Made by a program: the position numbers and the translations under genes. From NCBI GenBank assembly GCA_905250125.1, contig CAJNOL010000944.1:1-64000 (forward strand): a DNA stretch of 64,000 bases, read 5' to 3'. This stretch comes from Rotaria sordida (taxonomy: Eukaryota; Rotifera; Eurotatoria; Philodinida; Philodinidae). The notes beneath the pieces were generated by a model. It searched no databases and was not told where the DNA came from. It was given only the letters and a program-made list of their open reading frames with translations. This document shows positions 49,951-59,997 of this stretch, in pieces; positions within the stretch are counted from its first letter, which is position 1; every line of letters begins with the position of its first letter.

Positions 49951-52900
49951 ATGTTGATGTTAAGTTTACTAGGTTTATTCATGGCCAAGTATTGCTTTCG
50001 ATTATTAATTCTATTGGATTTATATTATTATGTGTGCTTTGCACTGATCATCGAACATACTATTGACCGTGGTCAAATATATAGAGATTGTTTTATCTCT
50101 CCGAATCTTGACAAAGAAGTCGATGATCGGCTTTCTTACTGCTTTCGAATAGATAACTTATTAGTTGAATCTTTGTCAAACAGTTGTTATACAGGTAAAC
50201 AAGTAACATTTGACGAACTTCAAATGATAGGAATTCGGAGTAATGAATTATTACAATGGCATATACCATTAGATATTGCAGATCTATATGGTGAATTTTT
50301 ATCTAGTACTTCGTATGATGATCATAAACAATTTATTTGCAATTGTTCGACATCGAATACATTTGGGCGTTACTGTGAATATTCATTTAAAAAAGATATA
50401 AATACAATAGAAGAACTTATTATTTCTACTATTAAAGAAAAGAAAACATTCTATCCGAAAGATCGGTTATTGACTTGTTATGATCTCGAAAATAATACTG
50501 ATCGCTGTCTAGATTACAGAGATATACAGTGGGTCCCAAAATTATTCAACCAGGTGTAATTTGGATTTTTTTTCGTAGTCTTAATTGCTAGAAAGAATCC
50601 AAATGGTAATTTGAATAGAGAATATTGTTGCCAACAAGAATTTGAGAAAATGATAATCGTCATGAATTTTCCTAAAATAGTATTTCTAGAAAACCAAAAC
50701 CATGGTTTTTGAACATCCAGAAGCCACAGCAGAAGCCTTGTTTTAACAGTCTAGAATTATAGAGCAGACAATTCTCTACAAAATGAGACGTCGCCGGGCT
50801 TTCTACGACATTCCCTTCAAAAGTTCTAAGCGTCACAAAAATCGAAAAAATACGGTTTTTAGTCGCTTTTCTCATAAATTTCATTTTTTTTCGATTTTTG
50901 TGACGCTTATAACTTTTGAAGGGAATGTCGTAGAAAGCTCGGAGACGTCTCATTTTGTAGAGAATTGGCTGCTCTATAATTCCAGACTGTCAAAACAAAG
51001 CTTCTGTTGTAGCTTCTGGATGTTGAAAAACCATGGTTTTGGTTTTCTAGAAATCCTATTTTAGGAAAATTCATGACAATTATCATTTTGTCAAATTCTT
51101 GTTGGTAACAATATTCTTTATTCAAATCACCATTTGGATTCTTTCTAGCGCTTAAGGCTACGAAAAAAAATCCAAATTACACGTGGTTGAATAATTTTGA
51201 GACCCACTGTATGTGATGGTGAGTTAGATACTATGAATGGTGATGATGAACTTTATTGTGATCAAATTGAAACAAATATATGTGTTGAGAATGAATTTCG
51301 ATGTCGTAATGGTTTTTGTATTGATCGTCAATTTCTATTCGATGGTCAAGGCGATTGCACTGATCTAACCGATGAACAAACACTACTCATTATAAAGAAA
51401 TATCATAATTTTCAAAATTATTATGAACAAGCAACTATTGATTGTGATGAACATTGGTGTGGACGAGAAATGATTTCATGTGGTGATGGAGAATGTATAC
51501 TATGGAATCGACGATTTTGGAGTGGATATGATTGCAGTAATTCGTATACACATTTATACAATTGTGAATTAGAAGAGCGTTCGGATAAAATCATCAATTA
51601 CAGTATTACTGACAATAACGGTCGTTGTACAATGAACATTACTGAATTCAATGATAATAATGATCAATGCTTGTCAATGATCAAATGTGCTGTAACTTTG
51701 CATCCGTCTTGTAAATCAATCAATATGTTTTTGCTGAAGGTGAAGATGCATACACATATACATATCAATTATGTCGAAACCGCACATTAATTGATTATGC
51801 TTTAGGAGCTACTTTTTTGTCACCGTTTGTTCGCGCTTACCACGTACCTAAACAATTTGAAAAATATACATCCGACTTTTTTTCAAAGATCAAAGTTCGA
51901 CAACCTGATCGGCTCTGTTTAATGGGCGAGCGTATGTGTCGAGGCATTCAAGTCATTCATAATGGCTCGAAATGTTATCCGTATGATGATATATTTGAGC
52001 GAAATTATCCATTTCCACCCTATGATCATTTTTTTTGTCAATCGATTAATTATTCTGTCAATTATTGTGTAAACACTACTTTCTTTTATCGTTGTCAAAC
52101 ATCAGGTGAATGTATTTCAAAGTATCGTTTGTTCGATGGATTTGTCGATTGTTTCGATGCATCTGATGAACATGATCTGGAAGCACTTAATTCTCTATCA
52201 CCATTATTTATAAGAGATCGATACAATTGTACAATCAACGTAAATAGTTCCAACACAGTGATGCGTCATTTCCTTGGTAAGAATATTTTGTTTTATGTTT
52301 TTTCTTTTAATGATTACTTTTAAAGTAGTTTTTTAATTAAACCATGAAATTCTAAAGTTTTACTTCTTTTCTGTTTTTCATTAGATTTTGATTATTTTAG
52401 GTGATGGAACTAATGTATGTTTCAATGGTGCAGATGAAATGAGTCTTTCGATCAATTGGCAAGAACAACAGTGTTTTAAATCTGATGATTTTGCATGTTC
52501 TCTTTTACGAGATTTAAATAACTCAAATAATGAAGAACAATCTACTCATATATTGCCTTTTACTAACTTATGTGATTCATTTTGGAATTTACGAAATGGA
52601 TCGGATGAAATCGATTGTGATGAATGGATATGTGAACCAGGTTGGATAAAACAACAGAGTAATTTAAGTCGATGGAGTGGTAATTGTATTAATCCTCAAT
52701 GGAAATGTAATAGAATATGGGACTATACTGATGGAAGTGATGAATATAACTGTAATCGCACAGAACCATACCCCATACCTGATTGTTTATTATTAGAAAC
52801 CAATGAGATAATTTCATTAAATGTAACTAATACGATTGCTGGTAATGGAATTGTTGAGTGTTCGGGAGGTATAGATGAACGGGTAACATTTGCATGTAAC

Positions 52901-54679
52901 GATGGATTTCCACTTAATGAACGATTTCTCTGCAATGATAAAATTACATGTTTAAAACCAATGTATCTATGCAATCATGTCATAGACTGTTCTACAGGTG
53001 AAGACGAGAGTGAATTCTGGTGCGGACAAAGACCTTCGCTCAATACACCTGCTTGCGAAAAGAAAAGATTAACTTGTCTAGAACGTGATGATTATGGTCC
53101 TTGCATACCGCAGGAAGATCGATGTCATACTGAACGTACGTCTTGTCTAAGTTCTCATCAAGATGACTACATGTGTATACATCCACGCAAATATAATCAT
53201 ATCATCTTGAAACCATTTACATCACCAGAAATGCAAGATCCACAGTCAAATGTTATACCTCCATGGTATTGTGATCGTGGTTTAGTTGTATACAGATATG
53301 ATAAACTTGAATGTCTCTGTCCTCCTAGTTATTTCGGTCATCGGTGTGAGAAACATAGTCATCGCTTGACAGTCATATTTACATTAAATATTAATATTAT
53401 TAAAGCTGATCTTATTCGAATCATTGTATTATTAATAAATCATAATGTAACTATCGATCATGTTCTCATAACACAAGAACCATCATATACCGGTAAACAT
53501 CGTCTTTATTTAAACTATCCTTACTTCTTATATTCTAATCTACGAGAAACATTCAACAATTATATTGTGCAAATTCGAGTGTATACAGTTGGTCATAACT
53601 TAGTACGACTTTTATTTGTTTCACAATATCCTATTAAGTATTCATTTTTGCCTGCTTTTCGCATTGCCGTTGTTCTACGTGATAAAGATAATCTGTTACT
53701 AAGAGATCAATCTTATCATAGTGATTCATATGATTTTATACTTAATGGACTAGAAAATCATGACCGTCAAAGTCGGCTTATTTGTTCTTGCGCTTCAAAC
53801 AGTACATGCTTACTACTCGGCAATCAGCGTACTACCTGCATTTGTGCTTCTCAACAGTATGGTCCAACTTGTCATTTGTTAGCCAATCCTTGTCAAACGA
53901 ATTTTTGTAAGAATAACGGCACTTGCATTTCATATAGGAACGATTTTCACAAAAATGAGTTTCGCTGCTCATGCTTAACGGATAATTTTGGCAAACATTG
54001 TGAATATAAGAAAGCTATATTATCCTTAGATTGGCATAATGAAACTGATGCATTATCAACAACACGTATTCTACAATTGATCAACTACGATATTATGAAA
54101 ATGCATCTTAAAATTGAACGACAACATCTATTCCTGAAAGAATCGGATCGTATATTTTATGATGATTTACACTTACCACCTATTGCATTGTTGAAAGTCT
54201 ACGATCCAATTCATTTCAATCTATATCTGTTATACTTTCATAATAACTATTCTATTATTGATTTAACCGAACAAAATAAAACTAAATGTAGACACGCAAA
54301 AGAATTTAATTTAATTCCGACAAATTATTCTTATCAGGCATTATTATTTGTTATGAAACGTTATCATCGTCCATGTCAACAATTAAAGCAGGAAAATACA
54401 GTCTGTTTTTATGATCCTCAAACATATTTCTGTTTTTGCAATGCAACAACACATCGATCATTATGTTTCTCATATAATTTCAAATATGATCATTGTAATG
54501 AATGCTTGAATGATGGTAGTTGTTATGCTGGCGAACAAAAAACAAATAGAAAAGATTTCATTTGTCGTTGTGCTCCATGTATTTACGGTGCATTATGTGA
54601 ATTTCGCATGGATAATTTAAAATATACATTCGAATCATTATTAATTCTTGATTTAAGTTCTATAGACAACAGTAAGTAA
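49951..54679 (+). CDS. LDLa/EGF-rich receptor ectodomain gene, interrupted by a MITE and a frameshift
   Basis: An ATG at 49951 starts a hydrophobic leader (residues ~1-30). EGF-like repeats (for example ICNCSTSNTFGRYCEY) and several LDL-receptor class A repeats follow, the latter with the ending pattern D-G-x-D-x-x-D-E (GDCTDLTDE, FVDCFDASDEHD, LRNGSDEIDCDEW, YTDGSDEYNC). Further EGF units lie at about 53280-54620 (CLCPPSYFGHRCE, CKNNGTCISYRN, CSCLTDNFGKHCEY, CNECLNDGSCYAG). Coding blocks are 49951-50526, 51212 to ~51712 and ~51715-52276, then 52401 to ~54672. The intron 52277-52400 is phase 1. A palindromic element occupies 50527-51209. A shift of one base (or two) lies between about 51712 and 51735, with clear coding on both sides. 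LDLa repeats bind calcium and protein or lipid ligands. This copy is disrupted unless the breaks are allelic or sequencing errors. Confidence 0.7.
50527..51209. mobile_element. Tc1/mariner-type palindromic MITE inserted in a receptor coding exon
   Basis: Terminal inverted repeats 'cagtgggtcccaaaattatt' and, at the right, 'aataattttgagacccactg' extend inward into near-complete arms. Mirror-image open frames on the two strands of the interior confirm the palindrome. TA flanks at 50525-50526 and 51210-51211 are the target duplication. If the 683 bp and one TA are left out, the host exon reads GAT-ATA-TGT-GAT, in frame, as CLDYRDICDGELDTMNGDDE, a normal LDLa repeat. No transposase is encoded. The arms are highly similar, so the insertion looks recent. 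Confidence 0.88.
52277..52400 (+). other. Intron in the LDLa/EGF receptor gene
   Basis: Donor 'ttg|gtaagaat' and acceptor 'attattttag|gtgatgg' join as RHFLG-DGTNVCFNGADE in phase 1, keeping an LDLa-like repeat intact. Confidence 0.85.
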
Positions 54680-54718
54680 TCATATAGAAAAAGAATCTTA
54701 GAAATTTTCAATTAATTA

Positions 54719-55687
54719 TTGTTTGTTTTTTTTTTTGAATTAAATCAAACAATTCATTCTAATCCGAAGTACACAATATGGATCTATATGGCTATTAGTA
54801 GCACAATGGTTACAGTTGGTTTCGTAAGTAATATAATTACCTATCAAATATTAGCTAAGCAAAGAAATATTCGATCAATAATTCCTCGCTATATTCAATT
54901 GACAGCCATTATCAATCAATTGACATTGATATGTCTTTTTCTACAAATTATTTCTATTATTTTGAATCAATACAATATTTTAAATCAATCATTTCTTAAG
55001 TTATTTTTCTGCAAATCTTCTTCGTATATGTTAAATTGTTTTGCTTATACAAGTAAATGGTATACAGCTTTCTTATCAATCAGTCGTTCACGATTTACTA
55101 ATCAAACAAATCTAACACGTAAACATTCACGAAAACAGTTCATATGGCCACTTTTTATTATTCTTATGATCTTTATATGCAATGGAACTGAAGTTATTTT
55201 TCATCGTCTTATCAATGATCCACGTAAACCAAAACATTTTGTATGTACAATTGAATTTCCTGAATCTGATTGGCGTATTCTTGAGACAATCTTTCGTTTT
55301 ATAATGCATCTTATTCCTTTTCTTTTAAACATGTATGCTGTCATTACTATTATACGTACAGTAGCTCGTAGTAAAGCAAATATTAATAAAACAAGTTTTC
55401 TATCAGAAATATGGAAACAAATAAAACAATACAACGAACAATTAGCATGTCCAACGTTGATGATAATATGTTCAACACCAGAACTACTTATGGCATTAAT
55501 TGTCAAATGTCGTGAATGGGACAATGTATATCGTCGATCGTTGATGTTAGCTATGCATCTTCTATCATTCGTACCACAAATGCTTACTTATAATCTCTTT
55601 ATACAACCGTCAAAAACTTACAAAACTACTTTCGTTCATAATACACGCAATGAACATATTCTATCGACTCTTATTCGAACTTCATAA
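54719..55687 (+). CDS. Seven-transmembrane (rhodopsin-like) domain, probably the C-terminus of the LDLa/EGF receptor
   Basis: The frame carries seven hydrophobic segments. TM1 is near AISSTMVTVGFVSNIITYQIL, with the class A GxxxN pattern, and TM2 is at YIQLTAIINQLTLICLFLQII. A Cys-containing TM3 start (FFCKSSSYMLNCFAYTSKWY) is followed by an SISRSR sequence in the place of DRY. TM4 is at WPLFIILMIFICNG, an extracellular Cys follows in HFVCTIEF, TM5 is at FIMHLIPFLLNMYAVITII, and TM6 and TM7 come after. It matches the large family of divergent bdelloid/invertebrate class A receptors, some with LDLa/EGF ectodomains. The listed start is not an ATG. The link to the ectodomain needs an intron from the GTAAGT donor at 54673, but the acceptors I found do not give both the right phase and a whole TM1, so the join is unresolved. 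Confidence 0.7.
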   Translation: MFVFFFELNQTIHSNPKYTIWIYMAISSTMVTVGFVSNIITYQILAKQRNIRSIIPRYIQLTAIINQLTLICLFLQIISIILNQYNILNQSFLKLFFCKSSSYMLNCFAYTSKWYTAFLSISRSRFTNQTNLTRKHSRKQFIWPLFIILMIFICNGTEVIFHRLINDPRKPKHFVCTIEFPESDWRILETIFRFIMHLIPFLLNMYAVITIIRTVARSKANINKTSFLSEIWKQIKQYNEQLACPTLMIICSTPELLMALIVKCREWDNVYRRSLMLAMHLLSFVPQMLTYNLFIQPSKTYKTTFVHNTRNEHILSTLIRTS

Positions 55688-56039
55688 TTTCTTAAAAGCT
55701 CATCCTTTTTCTCTTTGTAAATTCATTTAATCACAGTTTTAATATTCTTTCTGTTTCACGCTTTTAGCAAAGAAATTAGTTTGCATAGTTTTTAGTGTAA
55801 GCATGATGTGTAACAGATATGTTTCTTTAACGGATTTATGGCATTAGGGCACTAATTTCTTCGCCAAATATCATGTATAAAAGACATACAACGATCCTGT
55901 CCTTTGCAACTTATTTGAAAGTAACTCTCCATGTGGTATTTATCATTCTTCGTCATCGATTTTATGAGAAGAACTAAAATGTGCACTACTAAATTTCTTA
56001 TTAGTATTCACCTATGTACGTCTCCATCCATCGTAATCC

Positions 56040-57056
56040 ATGCTTAATATGCCTGTGGTCGAACGTTCCCAAAGACTTATTTCCCTTGTCATATATGTAA
56101 TTGGACTATTTGGAATAATTACATTTGCTCTTGCTGCTGCTACTCTTGGCATACTTAATAAAAGATTTGATTCGATAATTTCAATCATGATAACAAGCAA
56201 ACTAAGACTCAATTCAATTTTGGTGAAGACAATCTGAATCCAAGATCCTATGAATCACACTTAAGACGCTTACAACATATCCTCGATGAATCTAATGGTA
56301 CACGTGCTATTAACAATCGATGGTTCAATGAAACTGGAAATTACGTTGATAATTATTTAAGAGGCCAAGTCACAGGTTTGAAAGTGATGAGAGAAACATT
56401 TCAAGTGCAAAATTTTGCTATTGCAGCAAATCTAGTTTTGCTCTCATTGATCAAAGGTGCAATAAAAAATTATATCTATTAATCAACTTCTGCCAGATTC
56501 TATTTTACCGATGTCATTTAATCGACTTCAGCTAACTTTTCGGTTTATACGCATGTGAGCAATATGCAGAATTTTGGTTGTGTAACAAATGAATAGCAAA
56601 ATGTGTTAGATCTTGTCGTACTGATCAAAGCTGGAGACAAATGCACATAGGTCGAGACTGATACTCTTGCCAGGAAAATTGGCATAAGGACATTACTCTT
56701 CTGTAATAATGGTGAAGCAAATGCAAATATTGCTCCGATTTTTGTACATCTTCATCAAACGAATCAATTATCTACACTTTATCTATTGTAGCCCGCTGGA
56801 CAAGCCCTTGCTAATGCTACTTTGTCAACGACAGTCACCGTCAAACTTTCCATTCTATTGGAAAACTAAGGAAGAGTGACGTGTGAGTTGTGGGTGTAGA
56901 TGAGCCTCTTACTTATTCACATCCACACCCACACTCAGCCCCATGTGGTATACGAAAATCGTACTTGGTGTACACTTGCTAAACAAAATAACTCATACGA
57001 AAATATAGTTCATGTTAGAATTGATGTCGATGGACAAAACAATAGTTCTAAGTAGT
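56040..57056 (+). pseudogene. Decayed gene for a membrane or secreted protein, unknown family
   Basis: An ATG at 56040 starts a frame with one strong hydrophobic segment (LISLVIYVIGLFGIITFALAAATLGIL). A frame change near 56175-56200 leads to 90 codons of soluble sequence (NFGEDNLNPRSYESHLRRLQ, ALGN-like RAINNRWFNETGNYVDNYL) ending at a stop near 56480. Coding-like pieces then continue with in-frame stops (VETDTLARKIGIRTLLFCNN; SANFSVYTHVSNMQNFGC). A TGTGGG hairpin sits at 56876-56946, and after it ENRTWCTLAKQNNSYENIVH runs to a stop at about 57056. I infer a single dead gene of the host, with multiple stops and one hairpin insertion. I do not recognise the family. Confidence 0.5.
56876..56946. 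repeat. TGTGGG-type hairpin inside a decayed gene
   Basis: 'gtgagttgtgggtgtagatg' is followed by 'cacatccacacccacactc', a clear stem-loop. Confidence 0.7.
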
Positions 57057-57970
57057 AGACATGTAAAATCATAGTACTTATTGAATTACAATGATAACTT
57101 CTTTATGGTATCTTTGTATATCATTATATATGAAATAATATGATTAAAACTAATACATCTTTTTATGAAATTCTAAGATATTGCCTGAGAATCAGCACAA
57201 TATAAATGTCAATGCTTCTATAACGATATGTGTCATACGATGGTGCTTGCTTCAAACGATTTCGATGTATTTATCCTAGATGGGTGTGGATGAGTGCGAA
57301 TTTAGAATTACTATAAATCTCACACCCACACCCATTGTATTTTAGAAATCTCTTCACTAACTGATTAGTAAACGGAATAGTTCAATAGGTCTACATGCCA
57401 CTGCAGTTTTTATTGATGTTCAGCTGTAACATCAGATGTTCATAAAGAAATATACGCAGCTTAAATCATTATAATATAAGTTTCAAAGTGCAATGAAGAA
57501 ACGTAAAAAATGGAAAGAGTACTTTTTTCAACATGAATACAGTCCGTTTCCTGTGGTAGGCAACGATTTTCATGTGAAAATAGTAATAAGAGTTGAAAAT
57601 GTCAATGCTTTTTCAATCAAAGTTTGATAATTAATTCCACTATCCATCTGAGTTTTCCAGCACATACGACTGCGAGATATTTCAAAAATGAATTTACTCG
57701 GGCTTGACATTATTTCAACTGAAAAATGATAATATCTGCACACCTGTGCGCAACTTCTGAAGAGTATATCATTTTTTCACCTTTGTATAAAGTTCAGTAC
57801 GTGACATTTTATCACATCTTGCAGAATAGCGTTAGTAGTGTTGATATTGGCTCTTATCTCCACCAAGATATTTCGCTTGCAAATAATATCATTGCATCTT
57901 TCCCTCAGAATGTCAGGTTTGTAAATATTCACAATCAACATTACGAACAACCGAGCAAAGAAAAACAGAA
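57057..57970. other. Intergenic, upstream of the GMC oxidoreductase
   Basis: Holds one hairpin (57280-57337) and presumably the promoter of the GMC gene. A 98-codon frame at 57726-58022 overlaps the gene start in another frame and is not supported. Confidence 0.45.
57280..57337. repeat. TGTGGG-type hairpin
   Basis: 'gatgggtgtggatgagtg' is followed by 'ctcacacccacacccatt', with a loop of about 20 bases. Confidence 0.7.
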
Positions 57971-59740
57971 ATGTTTATTTTTCGGCTTTTACTGGCCATC
58001 ATTGCTTATACTTATTGTATAGACATCTGCAGTAGTCTAGAGTATGATTTTATTGTCGTTGGAGTAGGATCTGCAGGATCAATTATGGCGGCAAGATTAA
58101 GTGAACCGGACAATAACTGGACTGTGCTAGCGTTAGATCGTGGGAGTGCAAGTGCTTTGACACCACAATATGAAGTGGACGGCGATCTTAGTGGTGTATA
58201 TGATCCAAATTATTTCTCTGTGCCGCAAAACTATCTGCTGGGACGTCTAGTACGAAATCCACGATATTATGGTATTGGTGGAACAGCCATGATCAATGGG
58301 ATGACCGCGGTTGCGCCTTCTCGACATTTGCTAGATCAACTATGGCCAAATGGATGGAAATGGGATGATCTATTCCCTTATATGGTAAAGATCCAAAATC
58401 ATTATTGTTACTATCTTCCATCATCATTAACTGGAATATCCGATGCAGATTGTCGATTGTGGCACGGTCAAGATGGTCCAATAGATATAGCTCCACCATT
58501 ATTTGGGAACATGTCTGATTTACTGATTGAGATGATGAACGAATGTGAGCAAGATGTTGGATTCATGACTGATTATGACAATCCTACTAAGCAATATGGT
58601 TGCTATTTTCAGCAACAATTCCGTAAACCATTGAATAAAACGGATCCGAATTCTTCAAGTATACGAGCAAGTACATGGGAAGCTTATTTGAAAGGAATTA
58701 ATCGTACGAATCTTCAAATATTGGATTCAGCAACTGTTTTAAAACTTGTTTTCGATGATAATGAACCTACGAAATGTATCGGTGTAGTGTATGAATATAA
58801 AGGACAAGTGTACACAGCCACAGCAAAGAAAGAAGTTATTCTGTCTGCTGGTGTTTTTGATACACCGAAGCTTCTTCAACTATCTGGAGTCGGTCCAAAA
58901 CTATGGCTTGAACCCTTTGGCATTAAAATCATAGCAGATAATTCAGAGGTAGGAAAAAACTTTATGGATCAAATGGCAGTTTATACGGCTTTTGAAACTA
59001 CTGAACCAGTGCCCCCATTACCATGGGGTGCTGACACTTGTGGATGGTTGTTGAATAGTAGATTAAAAGAAAGCTATAGCAATTGGACGGATATTCAGAT
59101 ATATTGTTATTCTCAATTTCCCGGATTAACATTAGATGTTCCAATAGTCGGTTATGATCCGATTCTTGCTTATTCAAATCCACCTATTTCATTTATGACA
59201 TTTCTTGTATTCAATACTTTACCTGATGCTCATGGAACAGTAAAAATTCAATCTTTATCACCGTATGATCGGCCTCAAATTGATCACGGCTGGCAAAATC
59301 TGTCCGAATATGATCAAATGAATCTTCAATACGGCGTAAATTTTGTTCGAAATATGACTACGAGTACTCGGTGGGGTCAAAAATATGTTAAACAAGAGTT
59401 ATTTCCTGGAAATCGATACGGAGGATCCGATGATTTACATCGACGATTGAATTTGTGTAGCGCGTATCATCAAGTTGGCACTTGTGGATTGGGAAAATGC
59501 ACGGACAATCAAGCTCGGGTGCTTGGAATAAAAAATGTTCGAATTTGTGACGTTAGTCTATTTCCAACCCAACTAAATGTCAATCCAACATTTACACTCT
59601 ATAGTATGTGTGAAAAAGTGGCACATCTTGTCAGAGATCAACATTCCCATGATCCAACAAATATCGCCAGTATATATCACTGTCAAAAACTGAAGCTTTT
59701 CATTTCGATTGTATTTCTTTCTTTATTTCTTAATCAATAA
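57971..59740 (+). CDS. Secreted GMC-family flavin oxidoreductase (589 aa)
   Basis: An intronless frame starts at an ATG at 57971. Residues 1-22 are a signal peptide (FIFRLLLAIIAYTYCIDICS). The FAD-binding Rossmann motif is at ~27-46 (DFIVVGVGSAGSIMAARLSE). The GMC signature region follows at ~96-115 (YYGIGGTAMINGM, with the N-G-M form) and at ~290-305 (EVILSAGVFDTPKLLQLSG-GP). The C-terminal catalytic block has SAYHQVGTCGLG with His500 and ends VNPTFTLYSM with Asn538, the His-Asn/His pair of the family, which usually oxidises alcohols, choline, glucose or aryl alcohols using FAD and oxygen or another acceptor. The length fits the family (550-620). Mature enzyme is probably extracellular; the substrate is unknown. 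It is convergent with the FAD monooxygenase gene. Bacterial or fungal origin is possible but not provable here. Confidence 0.88.
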   Translation: MFIFRLLLAIIAYTYCIDICSSLEYDFIVVGVGSAGSIMAARLSEPDNNWTVLALDRGSASALTPQYEVDGDLSGVYDPNYFSVPQNYLLGRLVRNPRYYGIGGTAMINGMTAVAPSRHLLDQLWPNGWKWDDLFPYMVKIQNHYCYYLPSSLTGISDADCRLWHGQDGPIDIAPPLFGNMSDLLIEMMNECEQDVGFMTDYDNPTKQYGCYFQQQFRKPLNKTDPNSSSIRASTWEAYLKGINRTNLQILDSATVLKLVFDDNEPTKCIGVVYEYKGQVYTATAKKEVILSAGVFDTPKLLQLSGVGPKLWLEPFGIKIIADNSEVGKNFMDQMAVYTAFETTEPVPPLPWGADTCGWLLNSRLKESYSNWTDIQIYCYSQFPGLTLDVPIVGYDPILAYSNPPISFMTFLVFNTLPDAHGTVKIQSLSPYDRPQIDHGWQNLSEYDQMNLQYGVNFVRNMTTSTRWGQKYVKQELFPGNRYGGSDDLHRRLNLCSAYHQVGTCGLGKCTDNQARVLGIKNVRICDVSLFPTQLNVNPTFTLYSMCEKVAHLVRDQHSHDPTNIASIYHCQKLKLFISIVFLSLFLNQ

Positions 59741-59828
59741 TATCAAGAACAATTAGATTTGAAAACTGTTTAGTTTATGCAAGGATGAAAACAATCGATC
59801 AAAGGTGTTAGTAGTCTGTGGAAATCTG

Positions 59829-59940
59829 AGGGTGGGTGAGGATGTGAGTGTGCTTGTCTCTTTACCCGTACTCACACCCACATCTACACTCTCACCCATA
59901 CCTACACCCACACCCATACCCGCCACTCACATCCACATTC
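59829..59940. repeat. TGTGGG-type hairpin between convergent genes
   Basis: 'gggtgggtgaggatgtgagtg' is followed by a long C-strand: 'actcacacccacatc', 'ctacacccacacccatac', 'actcacatccacattc'. It lies in the 257-bp gap between the two convergent oxidoreductase genes and might act in 3' end formation. Confidence 0.7.
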
Positions 59941-59997
59941 TGTGGAAACATATTCGAGAGATTGACGAAATTTCAATATTCATCAGTAAGAGAGAAT

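Noticed and set aside
50672-51064. Two 93-codon frames on opposite strands with nearly the same protein
   Set aside because: They are mirror images caused by the palindromic MITE, not genes.
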